From Pedobacter sp. PLR (GTDB lineage: Bacteria > Bacteroidota > Bacteroidia > Sphingobacteriales > Sphingobacteriaceae), in assembly GCF_026239675.1 (NCBI RefSeq), contig NZ_JAPIVQ010000001.1, positions 558,001-622,000 on the forward strand: a DNA stretch of 64,000 nucleotides. The letters run 5' to 3'. Numbering within the stretch: the first letter of the stretch is position 1; each line of letters begins with the position of its first letter. The notes beneath the pieces are model-generated. The model ran no database searches and was not told where the DNA came from. It worked only from the letters and a program-made list of their open reading frames with translations. The translations under genes and the position numbers were made by a program. Shown here piece by piece: positions 1 through 8,088 of this stretch.

Positions 1-149
1 CCTGCGTCAATGATCCGTTTCTTTAGCCTGTAGTTATATAGGGCAAGAATGAATATGGCGATAAGAACAAAAAATACGATGACAATTATAAAAGGCATTA
101 ACTGTTTCATGATGTCGTTGATTAAGTTATTTGCTACAGTAGTCAGCAT
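1..149 (-). CDS. Partial small membrane protein (N-terminus only)
   Basis: An open frame starts at an ATG on the minus strand at 149 and runs off the left edge of the window, giving about 49 residues. A short amphipathic start is followed by one strongly hydrophobic segment (about residues 18-42, rich in I, V, F and L) and then a basic stretch (NYRLKKRIIDAG). This matches the start of small Bacteroidota membrane proteins of the DUF6249 type, which often neighbour ECF sigma genes; that assignment is tentative. It is transcribed divergently from the sigma gene, and the 86 bp between them probably holds both promoters. Confidence 0.5.
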   Translation of the reverse strand, partial: MLTTVANNLINDIMKQLMPFIIVIVFFVLIAIFILALYNYRLKKRIIDA

Positions 150-235
150 ACCCGCCCTGCTGGTTGCAATTATTTAATAAATATTTTATTTCTCTATTTT
201 GCAACGGCTAATGTACATATCTTGACTACTGTTAT

Positions 236-802
236 ATGTTTGATGAGAACGAAATTGTAAACAGGATATTAAAGAAAGATTTGCGGGCTTTTGAATTATT
301 GGTCAAACAATATGAAAAGCTTGTTTTCTTTGTAATCCACCGGTTGGTTCAGGAAAAACAAAACAAGGAGGACATTTGTCAGGAGGTCTTTATCAAAATA
401 CATCATAGCCTGCCTTCCTTTCGGTTTCAATCAAAACTATCTACCTGGATTGCACGAATAGCTTATTTAACCGCTGTAAATCACGTTAAAAACACCAAAA
501 ACAGATCACCTGATGAATATCCGGAGAACATTGACAATTACCACTTTACAGATGACAATCCAGAACGGGAACTGATAAAAAAGAATACCTCGGATTATGT
601 GAATCACCTTATTGAACAAATGCCTCATCAGTATAAAACGGTATTAACCTTATATCACCTGAACGAATTTTCATTAACTGAAATAAAGGAGATCACAGGA
701 ATACCGGAAGGGACGGTGAAAAGCTACCTTTTCAGGGCACGAAAATTATTGAAAGAGAAAATTGAAAAAGATCTTAAACAGGAAAACACATGGAAGAGTT
801 AA
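236..802 (+). CDS. ECF-type RNA polymerase sigma factor (sigma-70 family)
   Basis: This 188-residue protein has the two-domain layout of ECF sigma factors. Region 2 (about residues 20-90) includes FELLVKQYEKLVFFVIHRL and the core-binding stretch KEDICQEVFIKIH. Region 4 (about 125-180) includes the helix-turn-helix LTEIKEITGIPEGTVKSYLFRARKLL. It redirects RNA polymerase to a small regulon. It overlaps by 13 bp the next gene, a small membrane protein that is a good anti-sigma candidate by position. The ATG at 236 puts the first residues (MFDENEIVNRILKKD) in the usual place for the family. Confidence 0.93.
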   Translation: MFDENEIVNRILKKDLRAFELLVKQYEKLVFFVIHRLVQEKQNKEDICQEVFIKIHHSLPSFRFQSKLSTWIARIAYLTAVNHVKNTKNRSPDEYPENIDNYHFTDDNPERELIKKNTSDYVNHLIEQMPHQYKTVLTLYHLNEFSLTEIKEITGIPEGTVKSYLFRARKLLKEKIEKDLKQENTWKS

Positions 803-1203
803 ATGACGATGAACTGCAAGAATTATTGAGCCGGGGCTCAATCTCCGGCGACAATACGTTTAGCGGAAAGGATACCGACGATCTTTTAGCCTACCAGGAT
901 TTGTTTAAAGCACTTGATACAGAGCCAGCACAAGGACTGTCACTTAGCTTTGCCTCAAACGTAAGACGGAAACTTCAGGAGCGCCTTAACCGAAAAAGTG
1001 ATATCCGGTTCAATATACTGGCTTTAACTATTTTTATGCTGAGCCCGATACTGGCCTATGGGTTATTGCATCTGATCAATCCAACGACAGCCGATCTGGT
1101 CTTGAGTATGGTTTTAAAATTCAAGTGGGTATTGTTGTCAGTAATTTGCTTGTTTTTTTGCATTTTAGGGATAGACCAGCGGTTGGTAAAAAGGGATTTT
1201 TAA
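790..1203 (+). CDS. Small two-helix membrane protein, candidate anti-sigma factor
   Basis: A 137-residue protein with an acidic cytoplasmic N-terminus (MEELNDDELQELLSRG) and two predicted membrane helices (about residues 77-97 and 110-128). It overlaps the upstream sigma gene by 13 bp, so the two are probably translationally coupled. Short membrane proteins in this position usually bind and restrain the ECF sigma factor. No zinc-binding anti-sigma motif (HxxxCxxC) is visible, so the anti-sigma role rests on context alone. Confidence 0.7.
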   Translation: MEELNDDELQELLSRGSISGDNTFSGKDTDDLLAYQDLFKALDTEPAQGLSLSFASNVRRKLQERLNRKSDIRFNILALTIFMLSPILAYGLLHLINPTTADLVLSMVLKFKWVLLSVICLFFCILGIDQRLVKRDF

Positions 1204-1214
1204 ACTTAGCAACC

Positions 1215-1991
1215 ATGCCAAATTCTAAAATTAAATCCGGCGCTATTGCCGACCGTATTAAGGAAGAAAAAAACGAGCTGGTGTTTTCGTACCTGACGCT
1301 CCGGAATCTTATTGGTTTCAGCGGAATACTGCTTCCCCTGATTTTAGCAATAGCACCGAAACGGCCTTCTGATTATTACGGCTTTGAGCCATCCATAAGC
1401 GATTACTTTTATACTGACCGCGGAGATATCCTTGTGGTGGTGCTGTGCATACTGGGAGCTTTCCTGATTACCTATACAGGGTATAACTGGAAAGAACAAC
1501 TATTGACTTTTGTGGCCGGAATCTGTGGCATTGGTGTTGCATTCGTGCCTACAAAAATGGAATGCCTGGAATGCAAGCTGAGTGTTCATACAGGCAGTGG
1601 CGGAGTCTTCAGCTTTATAGCGGGGACAGGTTGGCATTTTGCATTTGCAGCCACCTTCCTGTTTTGCCTGGCGATCATGTCATTGGTATTTTTCACCAGG
1701 GGGAAGGAGGAGGATAACCATAAGCAAGCAGACGGGAGTCTCTCTCAAAAGGGAAAAAGAAATATTGTATTTAAAGTCTGTGGCTGGACCATCATCGGTT
1801 CACTTGTCATTTTAGGGCTGTACTTTATTGTCAGGCCTGATCTAGGCAAGTTCCCGGTAATATTCGCTTTCGAAACTTTAGCTGTAATCGCCTTTGGAAT
1901 TTCCTGGATTACAAAGGGCCAAACCTTATGGCCAGATGGCGAACATTATGTAACGAAAGGAATAAAGGAGGTAAAAAGCATGCTTCAATAA
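1215..1991 (+). CDS. Multi-pass integral membrane protein, function unknown
   Basis: About 258 residues with six or seven hydrophobic segments. A conserved-looking stretch (GFEPSISDYFYTDRGD) leads into a membrane helix, followed by GYNWKEQLL. This pattern occurs in a family of bacterial membrane proteins resembling DUF998. I do not recognise a function. The reading frame is open back to 1125, but the ATG at 1215 lies 11 bp after the previous gene and begins a more ordinary N-terminus (MPNSKIKSG), so I chose it. It probably belongs to the sigma-factor operon. Its stop is only 5 bp from the stop of the convergent LytTR gene, leaving no room for a separate terminator. Confidence 0.7.
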   Translation: MPNSKIKSGAIADRIKEEKNELVFSYLTLRNLIGFSGILLPLILAIAPKRPSDYYGFEPSISDYFYTDRGDILVVVLCILGAFLITYTGYNWKEQLLTFVAGICGIGVAFVPTKMECLECKLSVHTGSGGVFSFIAGTGWHFAFAATFLFCLAIMSLVFFTRGKEEDNHKQADGSLSQKGKRNIVFKVCGWTIIGSLVILGLYFIVRPDLGKFPVIFAFETLAVIAFGISWITKGQTLWPDGEHYVTKGIKEVKSMLQ

Positions 1992-1996
1992 GCTGG

Positions 1997-2701
1997 TTAA
2001 CCAACTGATGATTCCCGCCCAAGATTTTGCAGCAGCTCATCTCTATATAATTTAGATAATGGAATCTTATGTCCCGCCACAATCACCTGGTGTTTCTCAA
2101 TCCGTTCAATTTTCTGTCTGGAAATTATAAACGATTTATGAACACGTAAAAACTGATTTGCAGGGAGTTTTGTCTGCAATTCTGTCAATGTAATGCGTGT
2201 AAGAGTGTGTTTACCTGTTTCATGCAAATCCACATAATTGTCTTCCGCTTTGGCATAAACCAGGTTACTAAACTTTATTTGTACCCAGTCATGTCCATCT
2301 TTTACAAATAAAGCCTGCTCTTCTTCCCTTTTTTTTACTTCAGGCAGTTGAAGCCTCGTTTCAGCAAGCTGACAAGCTTTTAAAAAGCGGGTAAAATTGA
2401 TAGGCTTTAATAAATAGTCTGTAGCAGCCAACTCAAAACCCTTTAATGCATATTCCGGATAAGCGGTAGTAAAGATGACCTGAATTTCGGGATTTATCAT
2501 AGCGGCAAACTCTATGCCCGACAGATCAGGCATAGCGATGTCGAGGAACACTAGATCTACACGCTCATTTTTAATATAGAACAATGCCTCTGTTGCACTT
2601 AAAAACGTAGCATCAAGCGAAATAAAAGGTATCTTTTCCGAGTGGGCACGAATAATATCATGTGCTACAGGCTCATCGTCAACTGCAATTACTTTGATCA
2701 T
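1997..2701 (-). CDS. LytTR-family DNA-binding response regulator
   Basis: 234 residues. The receiver domain (1-120) shows the acidic pocket (VDDEP, residues 7-11), the phospho-acceptor Asp54 in VFLDIAMPD, and Lys99 in LLKP. The LytTR domain (about 130-230) carries typical stretches such as YVDLHETGKHTLTRITL and FLRVHKSFIISRQKI. It is the last gene of a three-gene leftward operon: histidine kinase, thioredoxin-like gene, regulator. Its ATG overlaps the stop of the thioredoxin-like gene by 4 bp (ATGA), so translation is coupled. It should be phosphorylated by the kinase at 3872-4924; the target promoters are unknown. Confidence 0.95.
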   Translation of the reverse strand: MIKVIAVDDEPVAHDIIRAHSEKIPFISLDATFLSATEALFYIKNERVDLVFLDIAMPDLSGIEFAAMINPEIQVIFTTAYPEYALKGFELAATDYLLKPINFTRFLKACQLAETRLQLPEVKKREEEQALFVKDGHDWVQIKFSNLVYAKAEDNYVDLHETGKHTLTRITLTELQTKLPANQFLRVHKSFIISRQKIERIEKHQVIVAGHKIPLSKLYRDELLQNLGRESSVG

Positions 2702-3816
2702 TTTACCGGTAATACATGTTTAAGCTTCTCCATTAATTCTTTAGTTTCAAGATCTCTTGCTATAATTACACCTTCAGGATCAATCAGAAAACTTTGTGGA
2801 ATTTTCATGATACTATAAAGCTTTGCCACCTCATTTCCCCAATGCTTCAAATCTGAAACCTGGGTCCAGATTAACCCATCATCCTTTATTGCTTTTAACC
2901 ACGCATCTTTGTCATCTGCACGATCAAGGGATACACCCAAGATAGTAAAATTTCGCTCTTTAAATTCATTGTAGATTTTAACAAGCTCAGTGTTGGTTCC
3001 TCTGCATGGTCCACACCAGGAAGCCCAGAAATCAATCAACACATATTTCCCTCTAAATGAGGCCAGATTAACAGGATTGCCTGCAGTATCATTTTGAACA
3101 AAGACAGGAGCCATAGCACCGGGGTTAAGGTCTTTTTGGTCGGCAAGAAATTTCCGAAATTCCTTACCCAATGGTGTATGCTGCAATCTTACAGAAAGCC
3201 TGTTAAACATTGGCGCAATAACGGCAATATCCGGTGAGATTCCGGCATAATCCTGCAATGCATCTAAGGCGATAAAGCTGTCTGGATTATCTATAACGAA
3301 TTTCCGTTGAATGCGCTTCTTAACTAAGCTTAAACTATCCAATTTCCTGTTCAACGGCGAGGTATCAGCCTCATGAGCAATTTCTGTCAACTTACTGATC
3401 TTATTGCGTTCTTCATAAACGGGTTTAAGCATTTGTTCCAGCTTAAAATAATCTGAATTGATCCCCTTCCCAACAAACTTTGCATCAGCAATTGAGCGGC
3501 TGAAGGTTTTCAACGCTACTTGCCCCGGATAAATATACATTCTCAATAAATCGGGTTTATCATGTTGTTTTTTAATCATTCCCGATAAACCAATTTCTGT
3601 AGTATCGCAAACAAGAGTGCTATACATCGGTCTATCTATTTTACCTTTAAAAACAAACAATCCATTGCTCTGCATCGCAGAATCCATTATTTTTTTACCA
3701 TGCTGTTGGTATAACAGGTAAATCTTAGCCATTGAGGGCATTTTTGTTGCAGTTATTTTAACTGTAAACAAGGAATCTTTGGTCTGAGATACAGACATAA
3801 AGGGGGACTGCTGCAC
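2698..3816 (-). CDS. Thioredoxin-like disulfide oxidoreductase (TlpA/ResA type) with DUF4369-like N-terminus
   Basis: 372 residues from a GTG start. The C-terminal third is a TlpA/ResA-like thioredoxin fold: GKYVLIDFWASWCGPC with the redox pair Cys268 and Cys271, then FTILGVSLDRADDKDAW and the cis-proline region KIPQSFLID. The N-terminal half resembles the DUF4369 region common on Bacteroidota periplasmic thioredoxins. Such proteins act in the periplasm, but this frame lacks a signal peptide. A convincing one lies just upstream in another frame (see 3802-3847), so the gene probably carries a one-base frameshift or a sequencing error. The gene sits inside a two-component operon and overlaps the regulator by 4 bp. 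Confidence 0.85.
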   Translation of the reverse strand: MQQSPFMSVSQTKDSLFTVKITATKMPSMAKIYLLYQQHGKKIMDSAMQSNGLFVFKGKIDRPMYSTLVCDTTEIGLSGMIKKQHDKPDLLRMYIYPGQVALKTFSRSIADAKFVGKGINSDYFKLEQMLKPVYEERNKISKLTEIAHEADTSPLNRKLDSLSLVKKRIQRKFVIDNPDSFIALDALQDYAGISPDIAVIAPMFNRLSVRLQHTPLGKEFRKFLADQKDLNPGAMAPVFVQNDTAGNPVNLASFRGKYVLIDFWASWCGPCRGTNTELVKIYNEFKERNFTILGVSLDRADDKDAWLKAIKDDGLIWTQVSDLKHWGNEVAKLYSIMKIPQSFLIDPEGVIIARDLETKELMEKLKHVLPVK

Positions 3817-3847
3817 CGCATAGCAGTAACATTACTTTTTTAATCAT
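3802..3847 (-). other. Out-of-frame signal peptide of the thioredoxin-like gene (putative +1 frameshift)
   Basis: An ATG at 3847 on the minus strand begins MIKKVMLLLCGAAVP, a clear signal-peptide start, 24 bp downstream of the kinase stop. It runs out of frame with the thioredoxin-like gene. Removing one C from the run of five (plus-strand G at 3802-3806) joins the two as a continuous product: the signal peptide followed by FMSVSQTKDSLFTVKIT. The alternative cause is the A6 run just after the ATG. This is seen directly; whether it is a mutation, phase variation or a sequencing error cannot be told from one sequence. Confidence 0.75.
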
Positions 3848-3871
3848 AATTACAAAAATTAAATGAGGTGT

Positions 3872-4924
3872 TTATAAACTGAGCTTCAGCCAGAATGAAA
3901 CTTTATAATCTAAACCAGTATTTTTCTGATCTAACCGGTAACTATCCGGATAAAGAAGATCCAGACGCTTAATCGTATTTTTTATTCCCGTATTATTTCC
4001 GCTAACTTCTGCACGGTTCTGAACAATGGAATTAAACACTTCCATATGCAGTTCGTTTTCGGCCACAACAATCTTTATCTGAACTTCACATGGAGCATCC
4101 ATACTGATACCGTACTTAAAAGCATTTTCAATAAAAGGAAGGAGCAATAGTGGTGCTATTTTTTGTTGATGATTAGGTTCATCTGAAACAATTTGAGTGC
4201 TAATTTTGATATTATCCTTTATGGGCAAACGTACCTCCTGAAGTCGCAGATAGTTTTCCAAAAACTTCAATTCATCCTGGAGTGGAACAAAATTCTCATG
4301 CATTCCATGAATGGTATAACGCATCATATCAGACATGATATCAATCCCCTTTGCGGTGTCCGGTGCATTTTCTTTTAAGGCGGTACCATAAAGATAATTT
4401 AAGGCATTGAATAAAAAATGTGGGTTCAGCTGGGCCTTTAAGGCATGGAGTTCATTCTCCGACTGCTGAATCCTATGTAGCTTTCTATTTCTATTTTGAA
4501 GATAATAATCCCTCACTATTACATAAGCAAAGGCATAAACTGCTATATATAAAATAGGTTCAATAGCAGAAAGTTTACCTTGTTGCTGGAAAACATGCGG
4601 ACGTAAATAAACAAGTCCTGCACATGCAATTATTCCAGTCAATAAACATCCCGCTACAAAAACGATGAAGTGATATTTTTTAAATAGAAATTGTCTTATT
4701 GCTTCAGTCAAAAAGATAAAAAGTGCAACAACGAATAAATCTTTATTCAAATTGGTGGCATATTGCCAACCTGTTACAGGTGTGCCATCGGTATTGTTGA
4801 TGTAATTGCCCCAAAGATGTACATGATACAGGTATGGAATAAGTGTAAATGCAATAATTACAATCCACATAATTAAAAAGTGGACAATCCAGTTTGTCAG
4901 TAATTTTTTAAGAGCTGTTAACAT
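3872..4924 (-). CDS. LytS/YehU-type sensor histidine kinase
   Basis: 350 residues. Four predicted membrane helices occupy residues 10-30, 60-80, 85-108 and 120-140. A short coiled linker leads to the His_kinase domain with the phospho-acceptor His169 in QLNPHFLFNALNYLYG, then a HATPase-like domain with LLLPFIENAFKYGI (N-box). The C-terminus is shorter than in classical HisKA kinases, as usual in the LytS family. It is the first gene of the operon, followed 24 bp later by the signal-peptide ATG of the thioredoxin-like gene. No ligand-binding domain is present, so sensing is likely through the membrane helices or the neighbouring secreted protein. Confidence 0.93.
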   Translation of the reverse strand: MLTALKKLLTNWIVHFLIMWIVIIAFTLIPYLYHVHLWGNYINNTDGTPVTGWQYATNLNKDLFVVALFIFLTEAIRQFLFKKYHFIVFVAGCLLTGIIACAGLVYLRPHVFQQQGKLSAIEPILYIAVYAFAYVIVRDYYLQNRNRKLHRIQQSENELHALKAQLNPHFLFNALNYLYGTALKENAPDTAKGIDIMSDMMRYTIHGMHENFVPLQDELKFLENYLRLQEVRLPIKDNIKISTQIVSDEPNHQQKIAPLLLLPFIENAFKYGISMDAPCEVQIKIVVAENELHMEVFNSIVQNRAEVSGNNTGIKNTIKRLDLLYPDSYRLDQKNTGLDYKVSFWLKLSL

Positions 4925-5056
4925 ATATATCTTTTGGTTCAGATCAAAGGAAGCAAACTAAAAGAATATTGTATAATTAATGTGGCAAGTGCTATCAAAT
5001 ATGTGGTGAAATCATAATGTTTGCATAAGTGAGACTGTAAGGTGAACTGTGTTGAT

Positions 5057-5089
5057 AAAAAAACCGGGATTGAAGTATTCAATCCCGGT
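5057..5089 (-). terminator. Rho-independent terminator of the sialic-acid-type operon
   Basis: A perfect 12-bp inverted repeat (5063-5074 and 5078-5089) with a 3-nt loop, followed on the minus strand by seven T (plus-strand A at 5057-5063). It lies 75 bp beyond the stop of the MFS gene and ends the long leftward operon. Confidence 0.85.
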
Positions 5090-5092
5090 CAG

Positions 5093-5120
5093 TATCCAAG
5101 CCCGGAGTCGAACCGGGTTC
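5093..5120 (-). other. Fragment resembling a tRNA 3' end (T-arm plus acceptor strand)
   Basis: On the minus strand, CCCGG-TTCGACT-CCGGG forms a perfect 5-bp T-stem with a canonical TTCRANY-type T-loop. It is followed by seven bases (CTTGGAT) and an A that fit an acceptor 3' strand and discriminator. No matching 5' half (ATCCAAG) or anticodon arm lies within 100 bp upstream, so this is a remnant, not a gene. tRNA 3' ends are common att sites, so it may mark an old integration event. Chance resemblance is possible. Confidence 0.5.
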
Positions 5121-5163
5121 ATAACATTATTAAAATTTGGTACGCTGGCTCTGATATATCAAC

Positions 5164-6417
5164 TTATAATTTAACTTGTTCCATTTTTGCTTTAATCAAT
5201 AGTAATACCGCAGCACATAACAGCATAGAAACCGCTGCCAGTTTAAACATAATGCTTAAATTGACATCAGCATCGCGCAATACGCCACTCACATAAATTC
5301 CAAGTCCACCAACAATGCAAGAAAACATATTGAGCACTCCGTATCCCGTAGCCCTATAGCGGCTATCGGAAATCATACATAATATGGGCATTAAATTCGT
5401 ATCACTAAAAATCCGGGTTAAAGCATATAACATGAATCCTATAATAGCCAGGTATAACATTCCAGTACTTCCTGCAAAAAACACACCTGCTGCAGCAATA
5501 CACAATCCAATGGCAGGAAGATAAATTCTTGCTAAAGGATTTGTTCTGCTCCAACGGTCAGATAGAAAACCTCCTATCAAAACGCCAATCATGGATACCG
5601 GATAAACATATCCCGTTGCATACAAGCCCGCTGTGGCTTGCGACAAGTTAAAGTTTTCCTGATAATAGGTTGGTAGCCATGCCATGATGATCCAGCCCAC
5701 AATGCCGAGCATCCCCCAGAATATTAGAAGAAGAATAAATGAACGTCTTTTAAATAAACCAAACACCCCTGACCAAAAACTTACCTTTTCCTCTATTTGC
5801 CCTGATTCTAAACTACTTTCTTTGTCTGGCGAGTCCCGAAGAAAAAAGAATAAAACAACAGCATATCCTACTCCAATTAAACCAAACACATTAAAAGCAT
5901 CAGTCCATAAATAACGTTCGGCAATCCAGCCGCCTAGAAAGCCCAGGCTCTGTCCGAACATCACCCCCCCCATATGAAGCCCGGTAGCTAAAGACCTTGT
6001 ACTTCCACGATGATAATCTGTAATCATAGCCAATGCTGCAGGAATATAACAAGCTTCACTGATTCCCATCAATGCCCTGGTGGCCAGCAACTGTTCAAAA
6101 CTGGTTGCATGTGCGGTTAACCAGGTCACCAATGACCACACGAAAAGGCTGACTATAATCACCCGGCTTCTATTAAATTTATCAGCCAGAAAGCCAGCAA
6201 AAGGGCTTAATAACCCATAAGTCCATAGAAAAACTGAAGTTAGTAATCCAAACTGTGCGTCGGTCATAGGCAATGCATGCGTTATAGATTCTCTCATCGT
6301 GGTAATCATGGTACGATCCAGATAATTTAGACAGCCAACTACACTAAGTAAAGCCACTACCTGCCAGCCTCCTGCCAAAGGCGGGAGGTAACTAGTTTTA
6401 ACGACACTAATGCTCAT
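5164..6417 (-). CDS. MFS transporter, probably for the sugar acid released by this locus
   Basis: 417 residues with about 12 membrane helices. The first contains NYLDRTMITTMRESI, the NYxDR pattern of the anion:cation symporter-like MFS group, and the loop 2-3 motif is GFLADKFNRSRV. Such carriers bring small acids or sugars across the inner membrane. It is the last gene of the operon that starts with the GntR regulator and sialidase genes. Its start overlaps the YhcH-like gene by 11 bp. The substrate is inferred from context: a free sialic acid (Neu5Ac or KDN), making it a functional counterpart of NanT. Confidence 0.88.
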   Translation of the reverse strand: MSISVVKTSYLPPLAGGWQVVALLSVVGCLNYLDRTMITTMRESITHALPMTDAQFGLLTSVFLWTYGLLSPFAGFLADKFNRSRVIIVSLFVWSLVTWLTAHATSFEQLLATRALMGISEACYIPAALAMITDYHRGSTRSLATGLHMGGVMFGQSLGFLGGWIAERYLWTDAFNVFGLIGVGYAVVLFFFLRDSPDKESSLESGQIEEKVSFWSGVFGLFKRRSFILLLIFWGMLGIVGWIIMAWLPTYYQENFNLSQATAGLYATGYVYPVSMIGVLIGGFLSDRWSRTNPLARIYLPAIGLCIAAAGVFFAGSTGMLYLAIIGFMLYALTRIFSDTNLMPILCMISDSRYRATGYGVLNMFSCIVGGLGIYVSGVLRDADVNLSIMFKLAAVSMLLCAAVLLLIKAKMEQVKL

Positions 6418-6991
6418 GATTTTCTATTTTTATAACCAGTTTCTTCACATGAGTAGCGGCATCTAGCCACACACCAGGCTGGTGAAAGTCGGCTGGAAAG
6501 AAAAGGAAAAATTCAGAGGGTTTTGCCTGGTGATAATGGAGTTGATCTGCCTGATAAAATACAACATCACGGCTTGCAACATAAGGCTCTTTCACTGTGG
6601 CATAAAGGGCTGACGTTACACCAATCTGTTCCTTTCCTTTGATAATGTATTGCAGGTCAATATACTTTTTATGAGATTCAATCTTGGTTTTAACAGGTGC
6701 TTTTGTTTCATACTCACTAACTACTGCAAAGCACCTTTCTCCTGAAATTGGATATTTTCCAGGCGCCATTTTCTCTAAATCATTTTCATTGATAAACTGA
6801 AAGCATTTGTCCCATAATTCCGTATTCTCCTCATATTGAATTTTAAATTCTTTTGCATTGATGCTATGATGGGGTTGAATGGATAAGCTTTTTATAATTT
6901 GGTAGGTTTTCATTTGTTTATTTTTTTGAGTAATACATCCCTGTATTCCAAACAGGATAAGCAATGCCAATAGAAAATGATGCTTAGTCAT
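6407..6991 (-). CDS. YhcH/YjgK/YiaL (EbgC) family protein, sialic-acid anomerase-like, with lipoprotein signal
   Basis: 194 residues. Residues about 27-190 match the YhcH/EbgC cupin family (MKTYQIIKSL near the start, then HKKYIDLQYIIKGKEQIG and FFLFFPADFHQPG with likely metal ligands). YhcH (NanQ) speeds anomer interconversion of sialic acid. Unusually, the frame begins with a hydrophobic lipoprotein-type leader ending GIQGC (Cys19), which would place the enzyme in the periplasm. An internal ATG at 6913 would give the ordinary cytoplasmic length. The gene starts 2 bp after the phosphoesterase gene and overlaps the transporter gene. Confidence 0.9.
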   Translation of the reverse strand: MTKHHFLLALLILFGIQGCITQKNKQMKTYQIIKSLSIQPHHSINAKEFKIQYEENTELWDKCFQFINENDLEKMAPGKYPISGERCFAVVSEYETKAPVKTKIESHKKYIDLQYIIKGKEQIGVTSALYATVKEPYVASRDVVFYQADQLHYHQAKPSEFFLFFPADFHQPGVWLDAATHVKKLVIKIENHEH

Positions 6992-6993
6992 AA

Positions 6994-8085
6994 TTAATCG
7001 ATTACTAAAGTGAACTGATCGTATGGGGCTTTACGCCAGGCAAATTGTTTTGTAGTTGGCGAAAAGCCAAATAAAGGGGAATAGGTTCTTATTTTTATGG
7101 TTTTACCATCTGGTTGAAATTCAAGAAGACGTAACCATCCATCGCCGCCGTTTCCACTCATTCCACCACCCAAAGCCTGGGCATTGAACATCATTTGATG
7201 GACCTGTTTGCCTGCTATATTTTTATCTGTACGTAGTCCTACACTGTGTTCAAAATTCTCATCAGGAATAGCAAAATGACCGGATATGAGTAAGCGGATA
7301 TTTTTAGAAGTATACAACAGCTTATCCCATATTTGTTGTCCATCATTTGCAGGACTGATTTTATAATGTTCTTTTTCAATCCGCTTACCATCCCATGTTA
7401 AATAGGAATGCGTTAAAAATATCACTTTATGATTTGCGTAGATTGTTGAGGCGGCCAGTTCTCTGGCCCAGTTTAACACCTCATCGCGAGGAGCAAATTC
7501 GGAAGTAATGATCAGTATCTTACCCCAATTCTCATTTTGCAGTTCAAAAGCTGAATTTTCTAAAGTAGGCATGCCCTTACGGTTATTACAAACACTGACC
7601 AACTTCTTTTTCCATGCTGAATTTCGGTCTACAGGAAAGTATTTAGGAAAATTGGTATGGTCTGTTTCTGATCTGGTATACCCATAATCATGATTACCCG
7701 GAGAAATGATATAGGGCACTTTATGGTCTAGTCTGCTGAATGCTTTCGAAACAAATTCCCATTGGGCAGTGCTGCTGATGTTTGCATATCGTGGATACAA
7801 TGGGATCAATGATTCATTCTGGTCTACCAGATCCCCCGTACAGATTACGGCATTGATGTTTAGGTTTTCAATATTTTCGGCTACCCAAGCGGTCATGAGT
7901 TCAAAAACAGGTTGATTGTAATCATATTTCACATAGTTCTGAGGGTCTGGCAGAATGACCATAGAGAAGGAACCTTTACCGAGCAAATCTACCTGATCTG
8001 CTTTTTTTTGAGCACATAGATCCTGAGAAAATAAGGCGGTAATACAAAAGAAAATTAAAGCGAATAGTCTTTTTTTTATATTCAT
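6994..8085 (-). CDS. Secreted calcineurin-like metallophosphoesterase
   Basis: 363 residues with an N-terminal signal peptide (KKRLFALIFFCITALF, cut near CAQ). Metallophosphoesterase motifs appear in order: PDPQNY, CTGDLVDQ (GDxxD), SPGNHDYG (GNHD), LTHSYL and SGHF. The last lacks the usual second His of GHxH. The fold hydrolyses phosphomono- or diesters with two metal ions. It is embedded between the lyxose-isomerase-like and YhcH genes with gaps of 3 and 2 bp, so it is part of the operon, but a phosphatase is not a standard part of sialic acid use. Its substrate is unknown. Confidence 0.88.
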   Translation of the reverse strand: MNIKKRLFALIFFCITALFSQDLCAQKKADQVDLLGKGSFSMVILPDPQNYVKYDYNQPVFELMTAWVAENIENLNINAVICTGDLVDQNESLIPLYPRYANISSTAQWEFVSKAFSRLDHKVPYIISPGNHDYGYTRSETDHTNFPKYFPVDRNSAWKKKLVSVCNNRKGMPTLENSAFELQNENWGKILIITSEFAPRDEVLNWARELAASTIYANHKVIFLTHSYLTWDGKRIEKEHYKISPANDGQQIWDKLLYTSKNIRLLISGHFAIPDENFEHSVGLRTDKNIAGKQVHQMMFNAQALGGGMSGNGGDGWLRLLEFQPDGKTIKIRTYSPLFGFSPTTKQFAWRKAPYDQFTLVID

Positions 8086-8088
8086 GGC

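Noticed and set aside
1125..1214. 30-codon N-terminal extension of the membrane protein at 1215-1991
   Set aside because: It overlaps the preceding gene in another frame and adds unlikely sequence; the ATG at 1215 is better placed.
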